The position numbers and the translations under genes are program-made. 9,560 nucleotides of DNA from Acidobacteriota bacterium. GTDB lineage: Bacteria; Acidobacteriota; Terriglobia; Bryobacterales; JACQDG01. The notes beneath the pieces were generated by a model. That model ran no database searches. It saw nothing but the letters and a program-made list of their open reading frames with translations, and was not told where the DNA came from. Below, piece by piece: positions 1-5,488 of the stretch (position 1 is the first letter of the stretch; the number at the start of each line of letters is the position of its first letter). The stretch is taken from contig JACQDI010000284.1 of the NCBI GenBank assembly GCA_016201195.1, forward strand, positions 1 through 9,560, written 5' to 3'.

Positions 1-369
1 CATTTTCTCTGCAGACAATTGTTCCACGAACGCTTCGGTTTCCTGGTGCAACTGATCAGCCGGCGCGCCGTACTCGCTCTGCAGAATCTCTATGGTTTCA
101 GCCAGCGATCGCCCTTGCTCGATCAACTCCCAGATCCGGGAGCCGGTGGCGTTGGTATGGTGTATCCGGCCAGTTGCTAGATGTACGATCACGGTAGCAT
201 CTTCCAGCTTCTGAAAGCTCACCTCGCCATCGATCTGGTAACGGCTGGAAACATCCATCCGATTCGCTCCTTCTGCTAGGTTGAGGATGGCAGTCTCCCC
301 GCCCAAATCGCAGGAAACCTGGTCCTTCACTGCCGCAATGATGGATTGGCCCGATATTGGTTCATTCAT
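1..369 (-). CDS. PqqD-like peptide chaperone with a duplicated N-terminal segment (partial)
   Basis: The gene runs off the left edge. PqqD-family proteins bind precursor peptides and present them to radical-SAM or other maturation enzymes. Residues 38 onward read as a PqqD fold: a two-strand start (QKLEDATVIVHLATG), then TNATGSRIWELIEQG and a helical tail with SEYGAPADQL. Upstream and in frame, residues 16-34 (DQVSCDLGGETAILNLAEG) are themselves a typical PqqD opening, so the protein seems to carry one third of a PqqD domain before a complete one. A strong AGAAGGAG lies 8 nt before the in-frame ATG at 258, which could be the true start of the complete domain. ATG at 408 is also possible, but its GGAGG is only 1 nt away. 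I chose 369 because a good promoter at 420-448 puts the transcript start near 413. The family is fairly clear; the start is uncertain. No partner enzyme is visible in the window. Confidence 0.7.
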   Translation of the reverse strand, partial: MNEPISGQSIIAAVKDQVSCDLGGETAILNLAEGANRMDVSSRYQIDGEVSFQKLEDATVIVHLATGRIHHTNATGSRIWELIEQGRSLAETIEILQSEYGAPADQLHQETEAFVEQLSAEKM

Positions 370-419
370 CCGAAATACCCTGATCCGGTCTGCCGCGTTT
401 GCGCGCATCCCTCCGTTAA

Positions 420-448
420 AATCTATCAGAGCCGCAAATAGAGGTCAA
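420..448 (-). promoter_or_regulatory. Sigma-70-type promoter for the PqqD-like gene
   Basis: On the minus strand TTGACC (448-443) and TAGATT (425-420) are separated by 17 nt. Transcription would start near 413, giving a leader of about 45 nt to ATG 369 but only about 5 nt to ATG 408. The rest of 370-591 holds no gene that I can support. Confidence 0.5.
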
Positions 449-462
449 GCACAAATCACACC

Positions 463-484
463 GCCCTTTTTCGGCAAAACGGGC
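463..484 (-). terminator. Imperfect hairpin after the DUF433 gene
   Basis: GCCC (463-466) pairs with GGGC (481-484) and TTTT (468-471) with AAAA (476-479), with one T-C mismatch and loop CGGC. It lies between the DUF433 stop and the PqqD promoter, where a terminator would be expected. No T tract follows on the minus strand, so this is a weak call. Confidence 0.25.
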
Positions 485-591
485 AGGAAGTATGCCGTGC
501 CGTGAGCCGAAATGCTGGTCAGGGCTGGGACGCCTGGGCTGAACCTCTCGCGACCTGCTCCTGAAGACTCGCACCGGGACCGGTGACCACG

Positions 592-828
592 TCAAAGCCG
601 GCACGCTTCAGCCAGGAGGACCTCTTCAGCCGCCAGCGCCGCGGCGTATTCCAGGCACGCGCGCAAATCCTCGGCGGTGAGCTGCGGATAGGCGGCGAGC
701 AACTGCTCAAAGGTCTCACCGGCGGCCATTTTCTCGAGCAGGAGGTAAACGGGAATGCGGGTACCCTTCACGCACGGCTTGCCCATCATTACTCCGGATT
801 TCGCCTCAATCCGCGGCGGGAACTTCAT
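592..828 (-). CDS. DUF433 family protein (antitoxin-like), apparently without its toxin
   Basis: The 78-residue product matches the DUF433 pattern along its whole length: PRIEAKSGVMMGKPCVKGTRIPV near the start (residues 5-27), then a helical LLLEKMAAGETFEQLLAAYPQLTAEDLRACLEYAA segment that folds like a winged helix. DUF433 proteins are usually the DNA-binding antitoxin in pairs with a Mut7-C/DUF5615 PIN-like RNase encoded just downstream. Here no such toxin follows: the next gene is PqqD-like, after about 220 nt. An in-frame stop four codons upstream (840-838) fixes ATG 828 as the first possible start. GGAG sits only 1 nt from the ATG, too close for normal use, but TAGAGT lies 6 nt upstream, which fits a leaderless transcript. 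Family assignment is strong; the antitoxin role is inferred from the family. Confidence 0.8.
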   Translation of the reverse strand: MKFPPRIEAKSGVMMGKPCVKGTRIPVYLLLEKMAAGETFEQLLAAYPQLTAEDLRACLEYAAALAAEEVLLAEACRL

Positions 829-834
829 ACTCCA

Positions 835-840
835 ACTCTA
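835..840 (-). promoter_or_regulatory. Candidate -10 element of a leaderless DUF433 transcript
   Basis: Minus strand TAGAGT (840-835) stands exactly 6 nt before ATG 828. Transcription would then begin at or next to the start codon. No clear -35 was found. The call rests on the same geometry recurring at three other genes here. Confidence 0.35.
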
Positions 841-857
841 CCATGCTTCGGGCGGAC

Positions 858-902
858 GCCGGTAACGGGCAGTGCCATCTTTAGAGCACTAGCCGGTAAC
901 GG
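858..902. repeat. Direct repeat of GCCGGTAACGG
   Basis: The 11-mer GCCGGTAACGG occurs at 858-868 and again at 892-902, 34 bp apart, in the 134-bp gap between the DUF433 and glycosyltransferase genes. Between the copies, AGTGC (871-875) can pair with GCACT (886-890). The function is unknown and it may be chance. Nothing else recognisable lies in 829-962. Confidence 0.35.
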
Positions 903-962
903 CATACCCTGTGGTTGCTCGTGCCTGTGGGGGGTCCCTGCGGCGCCCGATAGATTCCTCGG

Positions 963-1679
963 TTAACCCGCAAACTTGATGCGGGCCAGCTCCGCCAGAT
1001 TGCGCAGGCTGCCCGAGAACGGACGATACCGCGAATCGGGGTCGGCGCGCCATGCCACGGGAAATTCGCAAATCTTGAAGCCCAGCCGGCGGGCGTTGAC
1101 CAGGGCCTCGGCGTCGAACATGAAGCCGTCGATGCGGGCCCGGCCGAACAATTCCTGGCTGGCGCGGGCGGTGAAGAACTTGAAGCCGCACTGCGTATCG
1201 CTGATCCCCGCGAGGCCCATCACCCCGCGCACCATGGCGCCGAACAGGCGCGAGCCCCATCGCCGGTAGGCAGGCTGGGCGCGCGTGACCTGTGATGCGG
1301 CGAGCTTTCGGGAGCCGATCGCGACGTCGCAACCCTGCTCGAGAGCGGCCAGCCCGCGGGCCGTTTCCGAAAACGGCACGCACAGGCCGGCGTCGGCGAA
1401 CATCCGCACCTCGCCCCGCGCGGCGAGCATGCCCGTGCGCACGGCGTATCCCTTGCCGCGGTTGGGCGTGTAGCAAATGGCCCGCAGGTGTGGAGCGGCG
1501 CGCCTTTCCCAACCCGCCAGCTTCTCGGGGGTGCGGTCGGCCGAGCCGTCGTCCACCACGATCAGCTCGAAGCTGTAGGGCCGCTCCCGGAAATACCCCA
1601 GCGCCGCCTCCAGGTCAGCGTCGATCTTCTTCTCCTCGTTGAAGACGGGAATGATGACCGACAGGTGTGGTATAACCAC
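963..1679 (-). CDS. Family 2 glycosyltransferase, dolichyl-phosphate glucose synthase-like
   Basis: The 238-residue protein has the GT-A layout of polyprenyl-phosphate glycosyltransferases (Alg5/DPM1-like, cytoplasmic or membrane-associated). It opens with LSVIIPVFNEEKKI (6-19), followed by the nucleotide-binding VVDDGSADRT (41-50), NRGKGYAV (73-80), IGSRK (121-125), DTQCGFKFF (161-169) and GFMFDAE (185-191). Such enzymes move a sugar from a nucleotide donor to a lipid phosphate or similar acceptor. No hydrophobic C-terminal anchor is present. The metal-binding DxD position reads DAG (96-98), so the second Asp is missing. The start is GTG at 1679. It has no Shine-Dalgarno, but TATTCT lies 6 nt upstream, and the frame is closed by a stop at 1709-1707. 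The gene is divergent from the NIPSNAP gene with only 29 bp between them. The donor and acceptor cannot be read from the sequence. Confidence 0.85.
   Translation of the reverse strand: MVIPHLSVIIPVFNEEKKIDADLEAALGYFRERPYSFELIVVDDGSADRTPEKLAGWERRAAPHLRAICYTPNRGKGYAVRTGMLAARGEVRMFADAGLCVPFSETARGLAALEQGCDVAIGSRKLAASQVTRAQPAYRRWGSRLFGAMVRGVMGLAGISDTQCGFKFFTARASQELFGRARIDGFMFDAEALVNARRLGFKICEFPVAWRADPDSRYRPFSGSLRNLAELARIKFAG
1667..1679. promoter_or_regulatory. Inverted repeat GTGGT-ATA-ACCAC at the divergent start
   Basis: GTGGT (1667-1671) and ACCAC (1675-1679) form a perfect 5-bp inverted repeat around ATA. It covers the glycosyltransferase start codon and the likely -10 of the NIPSNAP gene, so a bound protein could affect both. 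It is short and could be chance. Confidence 0.3.
1668..1676 (+). promoter_or_regulatory. Extended -10 promoter for the NIPSNAP gene
   Basis: TGG-TATAAC (1668-1676) matches an extended -10 (TGn plus TATAAT with one change). The start would be near 1683, leaving about 26 nt before ATG 1709. There is no convincing -35, as extended -10 promoters allow. Confidence 0.4.
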
Positions 1680-1685
1680 GGTTTC

Positions 1686-1691
1686 AGAATA
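1686..1691 (-). promoter_or_regulatory. Candidate -10 element of a leaderless glycosyltransferase transcript
   Basis: Minus strand TATTCT (1691-1686) is followed by GAAACC and then GTG 1679, a 6-nt gap. This would start the RNA at the start codon, consistent with the absence of a ribosome binding site. Confidence 0.4.
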
Positions 1692-1708
1692 GCGCAGGGA
1701 GGAACATT

Positions 1709-2494
1709 ATGGACCGGCGTTCGTTCATGCACGGCATGGGAGGAGCCACTATGTTGTCGGCGATCGGGGCAAGCGCCCAGGCGCAGGGATCGAAGAAAAA
1801 GACCAGTCTCTACCGGCTGGGGTTCTATTACATGCGGCAGGGGGACCAGGGAGCGCGCATGAACAAGTTTCTCGCCGCCCAGCTCCCGCTGTTGAAGAAA
1901 ATCATCCCCGGACCGCTGGGCATCTTTACTGTTTTCGTGGGGCCGCACAGCCCGGCCGTGGTGACGCTCGCGGGCTATTCGGGCTTCGCGGAGATGGAGG
2001 CGGCCACCGCGAAGTTCCAGAACGATCCGGGTTTCCAGAAGGCGGTGGCGGAGATGGAAGAAGGCGCCGAGCCGCCCTACGACCGGGCCGACGTCGTGCT
2101 GCTCCAGGCGACCGACTACTCGCCGGAGATCGTGCCGCTCCGCGAGAAACCGAAGACCGCGCGCATCTTCGAGCTGCGCGTCTACCATTCGCCGACCCAG
2201 AAGCAGTTGCGGGCATTGCACGAGCGGTTCTCCGGCGCGGAGATCAAGATCTTTCACCGCGTGGGGGTGCACCCGATCCTTTACACCAGCACGCTCATCG
2301 GACCGAACATGCCCAACCTCACGTACCTGACGCCGTTCGCCAACCTGGCCGAGCGCGAAAAGGCCTGGGATGCGTTCGGCGCGGACCCGGAGTGGATCAA
2401 GGTGCGCAAGGAATCCATCGACCGGGCGGGCCAGATCTCGAGCCAGATCAGTATTACGCTGTTGAAGCCCACGGATTACTCGCCCATCCAGTAG
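1709..2494 (+). CDS. Tat-exported protein with two NIPSNAP domains
   Basis: The 261-residue protein starts with a twin-arginine signal: DRRSFMHG (2-9), a hydrophobic stretch with GGATMLSAIGAS, and an ASAQAQ cleavage region near residue 26. The rest is two NIPSNAP-type ferredoxin-like domains, about 34-138 and 150-260. Both begin with an aromatic strand (SLYRLGFYYM; ARIFELRVYH) and end alike (LLQATDYSPE at 131-140; LLKPTDYSPI at 251-260), 120 residues apart, so the halves are a duplication. The family has no agreed enzymatic role. Exported versions are common in Acidobacteria and Planctomycetes, and the Tat signal implies folding before export. The ribosome site GGGAGGA lies 6 nt before ATG 1709. 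The stop TAG (2492-2494) directly abuts the stop of the convergent SIS gene, with no terminator between. Confidence 0.88.
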   Translation: MDRRSFMHGMGGATMLSAIGASAQAQGSKKKTSLYRLGFYYMRQGDQGARMNKFLAAQLPLLKKIIPGPLGIFTVFVGPHSPAVVTLAGYSGFAEMEAATAKFQNDPGFQKAVAEMEEGAEPPYDRADVVLLQATDYSPEIVPLREKPKTARIFELRVYHSPTQKQLRALHERFSGAEIKIFHRVGVHPILYTSTLIGPNMPNLTYLTPFANLAEREKAWDAFGADPEWIKVRKESIDRAGQISSQISITLLKPTDYSPIQ

Positions 2495-3460
2495 CTACTC
2501 GGTGCGCGTAACGCTTTCGGCCTGGAGGAAGACGCCGGGTTCGCGGCCCACGCGTAAGGCTTCGCGGCAGGCGAGGGCTTGGGGGGCAGCGATCTGGACG
2601 ATGAGTGCGAGGTCCACATCCACCGGCGGGGCTGGAACACGGATCACGCGCGAGCGGTGACGTTCTAATTCCACGGCGAGGTTTTCCACCAGGGATCCCG
2701 TGGGGCCGGGGGGCATCAAGACTACAGCTTGCAGGCCGGGGCCGGCCATTTCGAGCGGCCCGTGGCGAAATGCAGCAGCAGACATCGCCGCGGCGCCGCG
2801 AGCGGCTACCTCGTGGAACATCAGGGCTGCTTGGCGGGCGGCGGCCAAGCCGGGCCCTCGCGACAAGAAGACCACGTGGCCGCCGGGTTCGAGGGTCACC
2901 TCTGCGCCGTTGAACCAGTCGCCGAGCGCGCGCGCGAGTGCATCGGCGGCACCTTCCGCGGCGGCGAGAAAGGAATCGAGCGCCTGCCGCCGCGCCAGGG
3001 CGAGCAGCAGCGCGACGCTGTTGACAAAGGTCTGGGCCGAGGCGTACGGCGCGCGATCAGCGCCTAGCTCGAGGGTGACATCGGCCCGCCGGCCAAGTGC
3101 GCTTTCCGGATGGTTGGTTACACCCACCACCGGCTGCGACGGGGGCAGCCTTTCGAGCAGCGCCCGGATCTCCGCTGTCTCGCCCGATTGCGACACGGCT
3201 ACTACCATAGTTTCCGGGTCGATCGCCTCCAGCGCGAAGTGCAGCAGCTCCGCCGTCTCCCACAACGTCACGAGCGTTCCCTCGCGGGCGAGGCGCAGGT
3301 ACGCCGGGTAGCAGGCGAACAGGCTTGACCCCATGCCGGTGAGCAAGAGCTTGCGTCTCTCCGGCAGCGGCGCACGCAGCGGATGGTTGGCGCGTCGCAA
3401 CCCGGCGATCAGGGAGCGCAGCCGCATGGGCTGGGCCAGAATGTGTTCGCGAAAGCCCAT
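2495..3460 (-). CDS. Stand-alone SIS-domain sugar isomerase/deaminase (GlmS C-terminal half-like)
   Basis: The 321-residue protein holds two SIS sugar-phosphate-binding domains like the isomerase half of GlmS (609 residues), but has no glutaminase domain, as in AgaS/FrlB-type proteins. The first SIS carries LLTGMGSS (39-46) and the phosphate-loop SQSGETAE (90-97); TLWETAELLHF (65-75) lies between. The second holds HEVAARGAAAMSAAAFRHGP (216-235). Glu217 and His233 are 16 apart, the same spacing as E. coli GlmS Glu488 and His504. The C-terminal tail ESVTRTE corresponds to GlmS KSVTVE, but the catalytic Lys603 position is Glu315. It probably acts in the cytoplasm on a phosphorylated sugar or amino-sugar derivative; the substrate is unknown. 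The N-terminal FREHILAQPMRLRSLI is typical and supports ATG 3460. There is no Shine-Dalgarno; TAGTTT lies 6 nt upstream, inside the T tract of the preceding terminator. Confidence 0.82.
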   Translation of the reverse strand: MGFREHILAQPMRLRSLIAGLRRANHPLRAPLPERRKLLLTGMGSSLFACYPAYLRLAREGTLVTLWETAELLHFALEAIDPETMVVAVSQSGETAEIRALLERLPPSQPVVGVTNHPESALGRRADVTLELGADRAPYASAQTFVNSVALLLALARRQALDSFLAAAEGAADALARALGDWFNGAEVTLEPGGHVVFLSRGPGLAAARQAALMFHEVAARGAAAMSAAAFRHGPLEMAGPGLQAVVLMPPGPTGSLVENLAVELERHRSRVIRVPAPPVDVDLALIVQIAAPQALACREALRVGREPGVFLQAESVTRTE

Positions 3461-3466
3461 CGGAGA

Positions 3467-3472
3467 AAACTA
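3467..3472 (-). promoter_or_regulatory. Candidate -10 of the SIS gene within a terminator T tract
   Basis: Minus strand TAGTTT (3472-3467) is followed by TCTCCG and ATG 3460. The hexamer is part of the U-rich tail of the terminator at 3471-3505. No good -35 lies 17-18 nt further up, so the call rests mainly on the shared 6-nt geometry. Confidence 0.3.
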
Positions 3473-3505
3473 AAAAGGCCCCGCCCTGGTTGAGGACGGG
3501 GCCTT
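3471..3505 (-). terminator. Strong intrinsic terminator of the microprotein unit
   Basis: AAGGCCCCG (3475-3483) pairs perfectly with CGGGGCCTT (3497-3505). CCT (3485-3487) with AGG (3493-3495) can extend the stem inside. On the minus strand the stem is followed by TTTTTAGTTTT. It ends transcription from the microprotein promoter just 10 nt before the SIS start codon. Confidence 0.85.
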
Positions 3506-3519
3506 CAGTCCAACTCCGT

Positions 3520-3535
3520 CGCCCCTTGCGGGGCG
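3520..3535 (-). other. GC hairpin between microprotein stop and terminator
   Basis: CGCCCC (3520-3525), loop TTGC, GGGGCG (3530-3535) form a perfect 6-bp stem in the 3' untranslated part of the microprotein RNA, 8 nt after the stop codon. No T tract follows it directly. It may stabilise the RNA end. Confidence 0.5.
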
Positions 3536-3543
3536 GGTCGTTG

Positions 3544-3600
3544 CTACTTCTTCTTCTTCGCGGCTTTCTTCTTCGCCGGTTTCTTGGCTGCTTTCTTCAT
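3544..3600 (-). CDS. 18-residue Lys/Ala-rich microprotein
   Basis: The predicted product is MKKAAKKPAKKKAAKKKK: 11 Lys, 5 Ala, 1 Pro and Met, net charge about +11. It resembles the repeat unit of histone-H1-like tails found at the ends of some bacterial DNA-binding proteins, but here it stands alone. GGGAG lies 9 nt before ATG 3600. The frame is open further upstream, but the ribosome site and the promoter at 3659-3687 favour this start. The unit is complete: near-consensus promoter, about 50-nt leader with a perfect hairpin, ribosome site, short frame, hairpin, terminator. Nucleic-acid binding or charge neutralisation is a guess from composition; I know of no characterised equivalent. It could instead be a leader peptide or a small RNA that happens to contain a short frame. 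Confidence 0.55.
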   Translation of the reverse strand: MKKAAKKPAKKKAAKKKK

Positions 3601-3629
3601 CGAAACATTCTCCCTTAACATCAAAATTT

Positions 3630-3645
3630 GTGGCGCAAGCGCCAC
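3630..3645 (-). other. Perfect hairpin in the microprotein leader
   Basis: GTGGCGC (3630-3636) and GCGCCAC (3639-3645) form a 7-bp perfect inverted repeat around two bases. It lies in the 5' leader, ending about 20 nt before the ribosome site. It may protect the RNA or serve as a protein-binding site. Confidence 0.55.
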
Positions 3646-3658
3646 GATGTTGTCTCCA

Positions 3659-3687
3659 TGTATAAAGTGAGTCGAACCAAAAGTCAA
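3659..3687 (-). promoter_or_regulatory. Near-consensus sigma-70 promoter of the microprotein unit
   Basis: Minus strand TTGACT (3687-3682) and TATACA (3664-3659) are separated by exactly 17 nt. A T-rich tract just upstream (near 3690-3696) resembles an UP element. Start is expected near 3652. With the ArsR promoter this is the best promoter in the window, so the short gene is probably well expressed. Confidence 0.75.
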
Positions 3688-3715
3688 GAAAAAAATGCAG
3701 TTAGGTCCGGTCGCG

Positions 3716-3739
3716 TCTGCGGCCGAACCCGGCCGCAGA
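3716..3739. other. Perfect 10-bp hairpin downstream of the permease gene
   Basis: TCTGCGGCCG (3716-3725), loop AACC, CGGCCGCAGA (3730-3739). It lies 31 nt past the permease stop and upstream of the microprotein promoter. The T tract on the minus strand precedes rather than follows the stem, so it is not a textbook intrinsic terminator, though it may mark or protect the 3' end of the permease RNA. Confidence 0.5.
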
Positions 3740-3769
3740 ACAAAAAAACGACGGATGGGCGAAATGTTT

Positions 3770-5416
3770 TTACCGGAAGGTATGCCCGGCGGGGATCCAC
3801 TGCGGCGCCAGATAGGCATATACAGTAACGATGAATCCGACAATGGCCGCCAGCAGAATGCTGTGGACGAGCACGGCGCGGAACAGGTCTCCCTCCTTCC
3901 CCTCCTGCCCGGTCGCGGCGCAGGCGACGATGATGGACTGGGCGTCGATCATCTTGCCCATCACCCCGCCGGCGGAGTTGGCGGCGGCCATCAGCACCGG
4001 GCTCAGCCACAGCTTGTTGGCGGTGATCACCTGGAGGCTTCCGAACAAGGCGTTGGATCCGGCGTCGGTGCCGGTCAGCGCCACGCCCAGCCAGCCGAGC
4101 AGGGTCCCGAAGAACGGAAACAACACGCCGGTGTTCGTCATCGCCAGGCCCATCACGGCGTCCATCCCCGAGTAGCGGGTGATGAAACCGAGGCCGATCA
4201 TGGCCAGCACGGCCAGCATGCTGAAACGCATCCGCACGCAGGTGCGCAGGAACACGCGCATCGTTTCCCCCACGCTTAGGCCCAGGATCGGTCCGGACAG
4301 GAACCCGGCCAGGAATGTCGCGGTACCGATGGAGGCGATCCATTCAAACTCGAACATCGCGGGCTCGGCGTGCACCGCGGCCACCACCGGCGGCTGGCGC
4401 AGCACCTTCATATGCAGGCCAGGCACCGGGAACCGGTTGGTGAAAATGTTGAGGTATTGCTTCACAGAGGGCATGCCCCACAGGATCACGAACAGGGCCA
4501 GCAGCAGGAACGGCAACCAGGCATGCAGGATCTCCCGGGAGGTGTGGGTGTGCCGGCGCAGATCCTTCACACCCGGCTCGCCGGGATAGCGCCAGATCGT
4601 CTGGGGCTGCCAGAGCTTAAAGAATAAGGTGAGCACGATCAGGGTGACGATTCCGCCGACGATGTCGACCAGGGCTGAGTCGCGGTAGTTGGACCAATAG
4701 AACTGCATGGAGGCGAAGGTGATGCCGCACACGAGCAAACCTGGCCACACGGCGAGAGTATCGCGGGTCTTGGCCGTGGCGCGCACCAGCCAGAACGGCA
4801 GGATCAATGCGGTCCAGGGCAGGATGCGGCCCACCATGGCGCTTAAGTCAGCGTCGGGCAGTCCCGTCACCGCCACCAGCACGCGGATGGGATTGCCCAC
4901 GCCACCGTACGCTACCGGGGAGGTGTTCGCGATCAGGCACAGCACTGCGGCGGCGAACGGTTCGAACCCCAGCCCGACCATCATCGCCCCGCAGATGGCC
5001 ACTGGCGCGCCGCCGCCGCCCGAACCCTCCAGCACCGCGCCGAAAGCAAAGGCGATGAGCAGGATCTGGAGGCGCCGGTCGTCGGTTACCCCGCCGATCG
5101 ATTCCTTGATCACCTGGAAGTGCCCGGTTTCCACTGTGACCTCGTAGACAAACACCGCGCACAGCAGGATCCAGGCGATGCGGAAGACGGCGTAGACCAG
5201 GCCGAGGGCCACGGTCCCCGTCACCATCCGGGCGGGCATCCCGAAGACGGCAGTGGAGAGCACGATCGCCACCCCGAAGGCGTAAACCGCGGCTCGGTGG
5301 GCGAGGATCTTGCGCACCGCCAGCAGGTAAAACAGAAAACAGACCGGCACCGCGGCCACCGCCGTCGACAACCAGCGGACGCCGAGGGGGTTGTAGTTCT
5401 GAACCCATTGATCCAT
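3770..5416 (-). CDS. lldP: L-lactate permease (LldP/LctP family)
   Basis: The 548-residue integral membrane protein is close to E. coli LldP (551). Members carry L-lactate, and often D-lactate or glycolate, across the inner membrane with protons. It opens with the family pattern WVQNYNPLGVRWLS (4-17) and has many hydrophobic segments. It contains the glycine-rich EGSGGGGAPVAICGAMMVGLGF loop (130-151) and NTSPVAYGGVGNP (164-176). Near the C-terminus come TDAGSNALFGSLQVITA (450-466) and AANSAGGVMGKMIDAQSI (479-496), both LctP hallmarks. The start at 5416 is chosen because the family begins here; the frame is open further up. No ribosome site is seen, but TGC-TACAAT lies 12 nt upstream. No lactate dehydrogenase (lldD, lutABC) or GntR-type regulator lies nearby, so the exact substrate is inferred from the family only. 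Confidence 0.88.
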   Translation of the reverse strand: MDQWVQNYNPLGVRWLSTAVAAVPVCFLFYLLAVRKILAHRAAVYAFGVAIVLSTAVFGMPARMVTGTVALGLVYAVFRIAWILLCAVFVYEVTVETGHFQVIKESIGGVTDDRRLQILLIAFAFGAVLEGSGGGGAPVAICGAMMVGLGFEPFAAAVLCLIANTSPVAYGGVGNPIRVLVAVTGLPDADLSAMVGRILPWTALILPFWLVRATAKTRDTLAVWPGLLVCGITFASMQFYWSNYRDSALVDIVGGIVTLIVLTLFFKLWQPQTIWRYPGEPGVKDLRRHTHTSREILHAWLPFLLLALFVILWGMPSVKQYLNIFTNRFPVPGLHMKVLRQPPVVAAVHAEPAMFEFEWIASIGTATFLAGFLSGPILGLSVGETMRVFLRTCVRMRFSMLAVLAMIGLGFITRYSGMDAVMGLAMTNTGVLFPFFGTLLGWLGVALTGTDAGSNALFGSLQVITANKLWLSPVLMAAANSAGGVMGKMIDAQSIIVACAATGQEGKEGDLFRAVLVHSILLAAIVGFIVTVYAYLAPQWIPAGHTFR

Positions 5417-5428
5417 GGACGTTTGACG

Positions 5429-5437
5429 ATTGTAGCA
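5429..5437 (-). promoter_or_regulatory. Extended -10 promoter for the permease gene
   Basis: Minus strand TGC-TACAAT (5437-5429) fits an extended -10. The start would be near 5422, leaving a leader of only about 6 nt. It lies in the 72-bp divergent gap shared with the DUF1800 gene. No matching -35 is seen. Confidence 0.4.
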
Positions 5438-5460
5438 ACCTGAAGGCCGGATTATGGGTT

Positions 5461-5466
5461 TAGAAT
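5461..5466 (+). promoter_or_regulatory. Possible -10 for the DUF1800/DUF1501 operon
   Basis: TAGAAT (5461-5466) lies 22 nt before ATG 5489, leaving room for the GAGGG ribosome site. The -35 is poor, so the call is tentative. Confidence 0.3.
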
Positions 5467-5488
5467 AACGCATAGTCGAGGGTTTATC

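Noticed and set aside
519..630. Minus-strand LKRAGFDVVTG resembling part of a Mut7-C toxin
   Set aside because: It overlaps the DUF433 C-terminus in another frame, has no toxin start or acidic active-site motif around it, and ends within 20 residues. Similarity of a few residues is likely chance.
889..2272. Long open frames over the glycosyltransferase and NIPSNAP genes on other frames or strands
   Set aside because: Arg/Ala/Pro-rich translations with no family motifs, typical shadows of GC-rich coding DNA.
2605..3328. Plus-strand open frames opposite the SIS gene
   Set aside because: The SIS frame has clear motifs from end to end; the opposite frames show none and lack ribosome sites.
3716..3739. 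Hairpin as the intrinsic terminator of the permease gene
   Set aside because: The stem is strong but the T tract is on its upstream side on the minus strand, and a GC-rich stretch follows.
3601..3843. Longer 99-residue version of the lysine-rich microprotein frame
   Set aside because: It would cross the promoter and leader hairpin and overlap the permease gene; the ribosome site lies next to ATG 3600.
3628..4343. Several overlapping open frames in the permease 3' region on both strands
   Set aside because: The permease frame carries the family signatures to its C-terminus; the others are low-complexity Arg/His-rich shadows.
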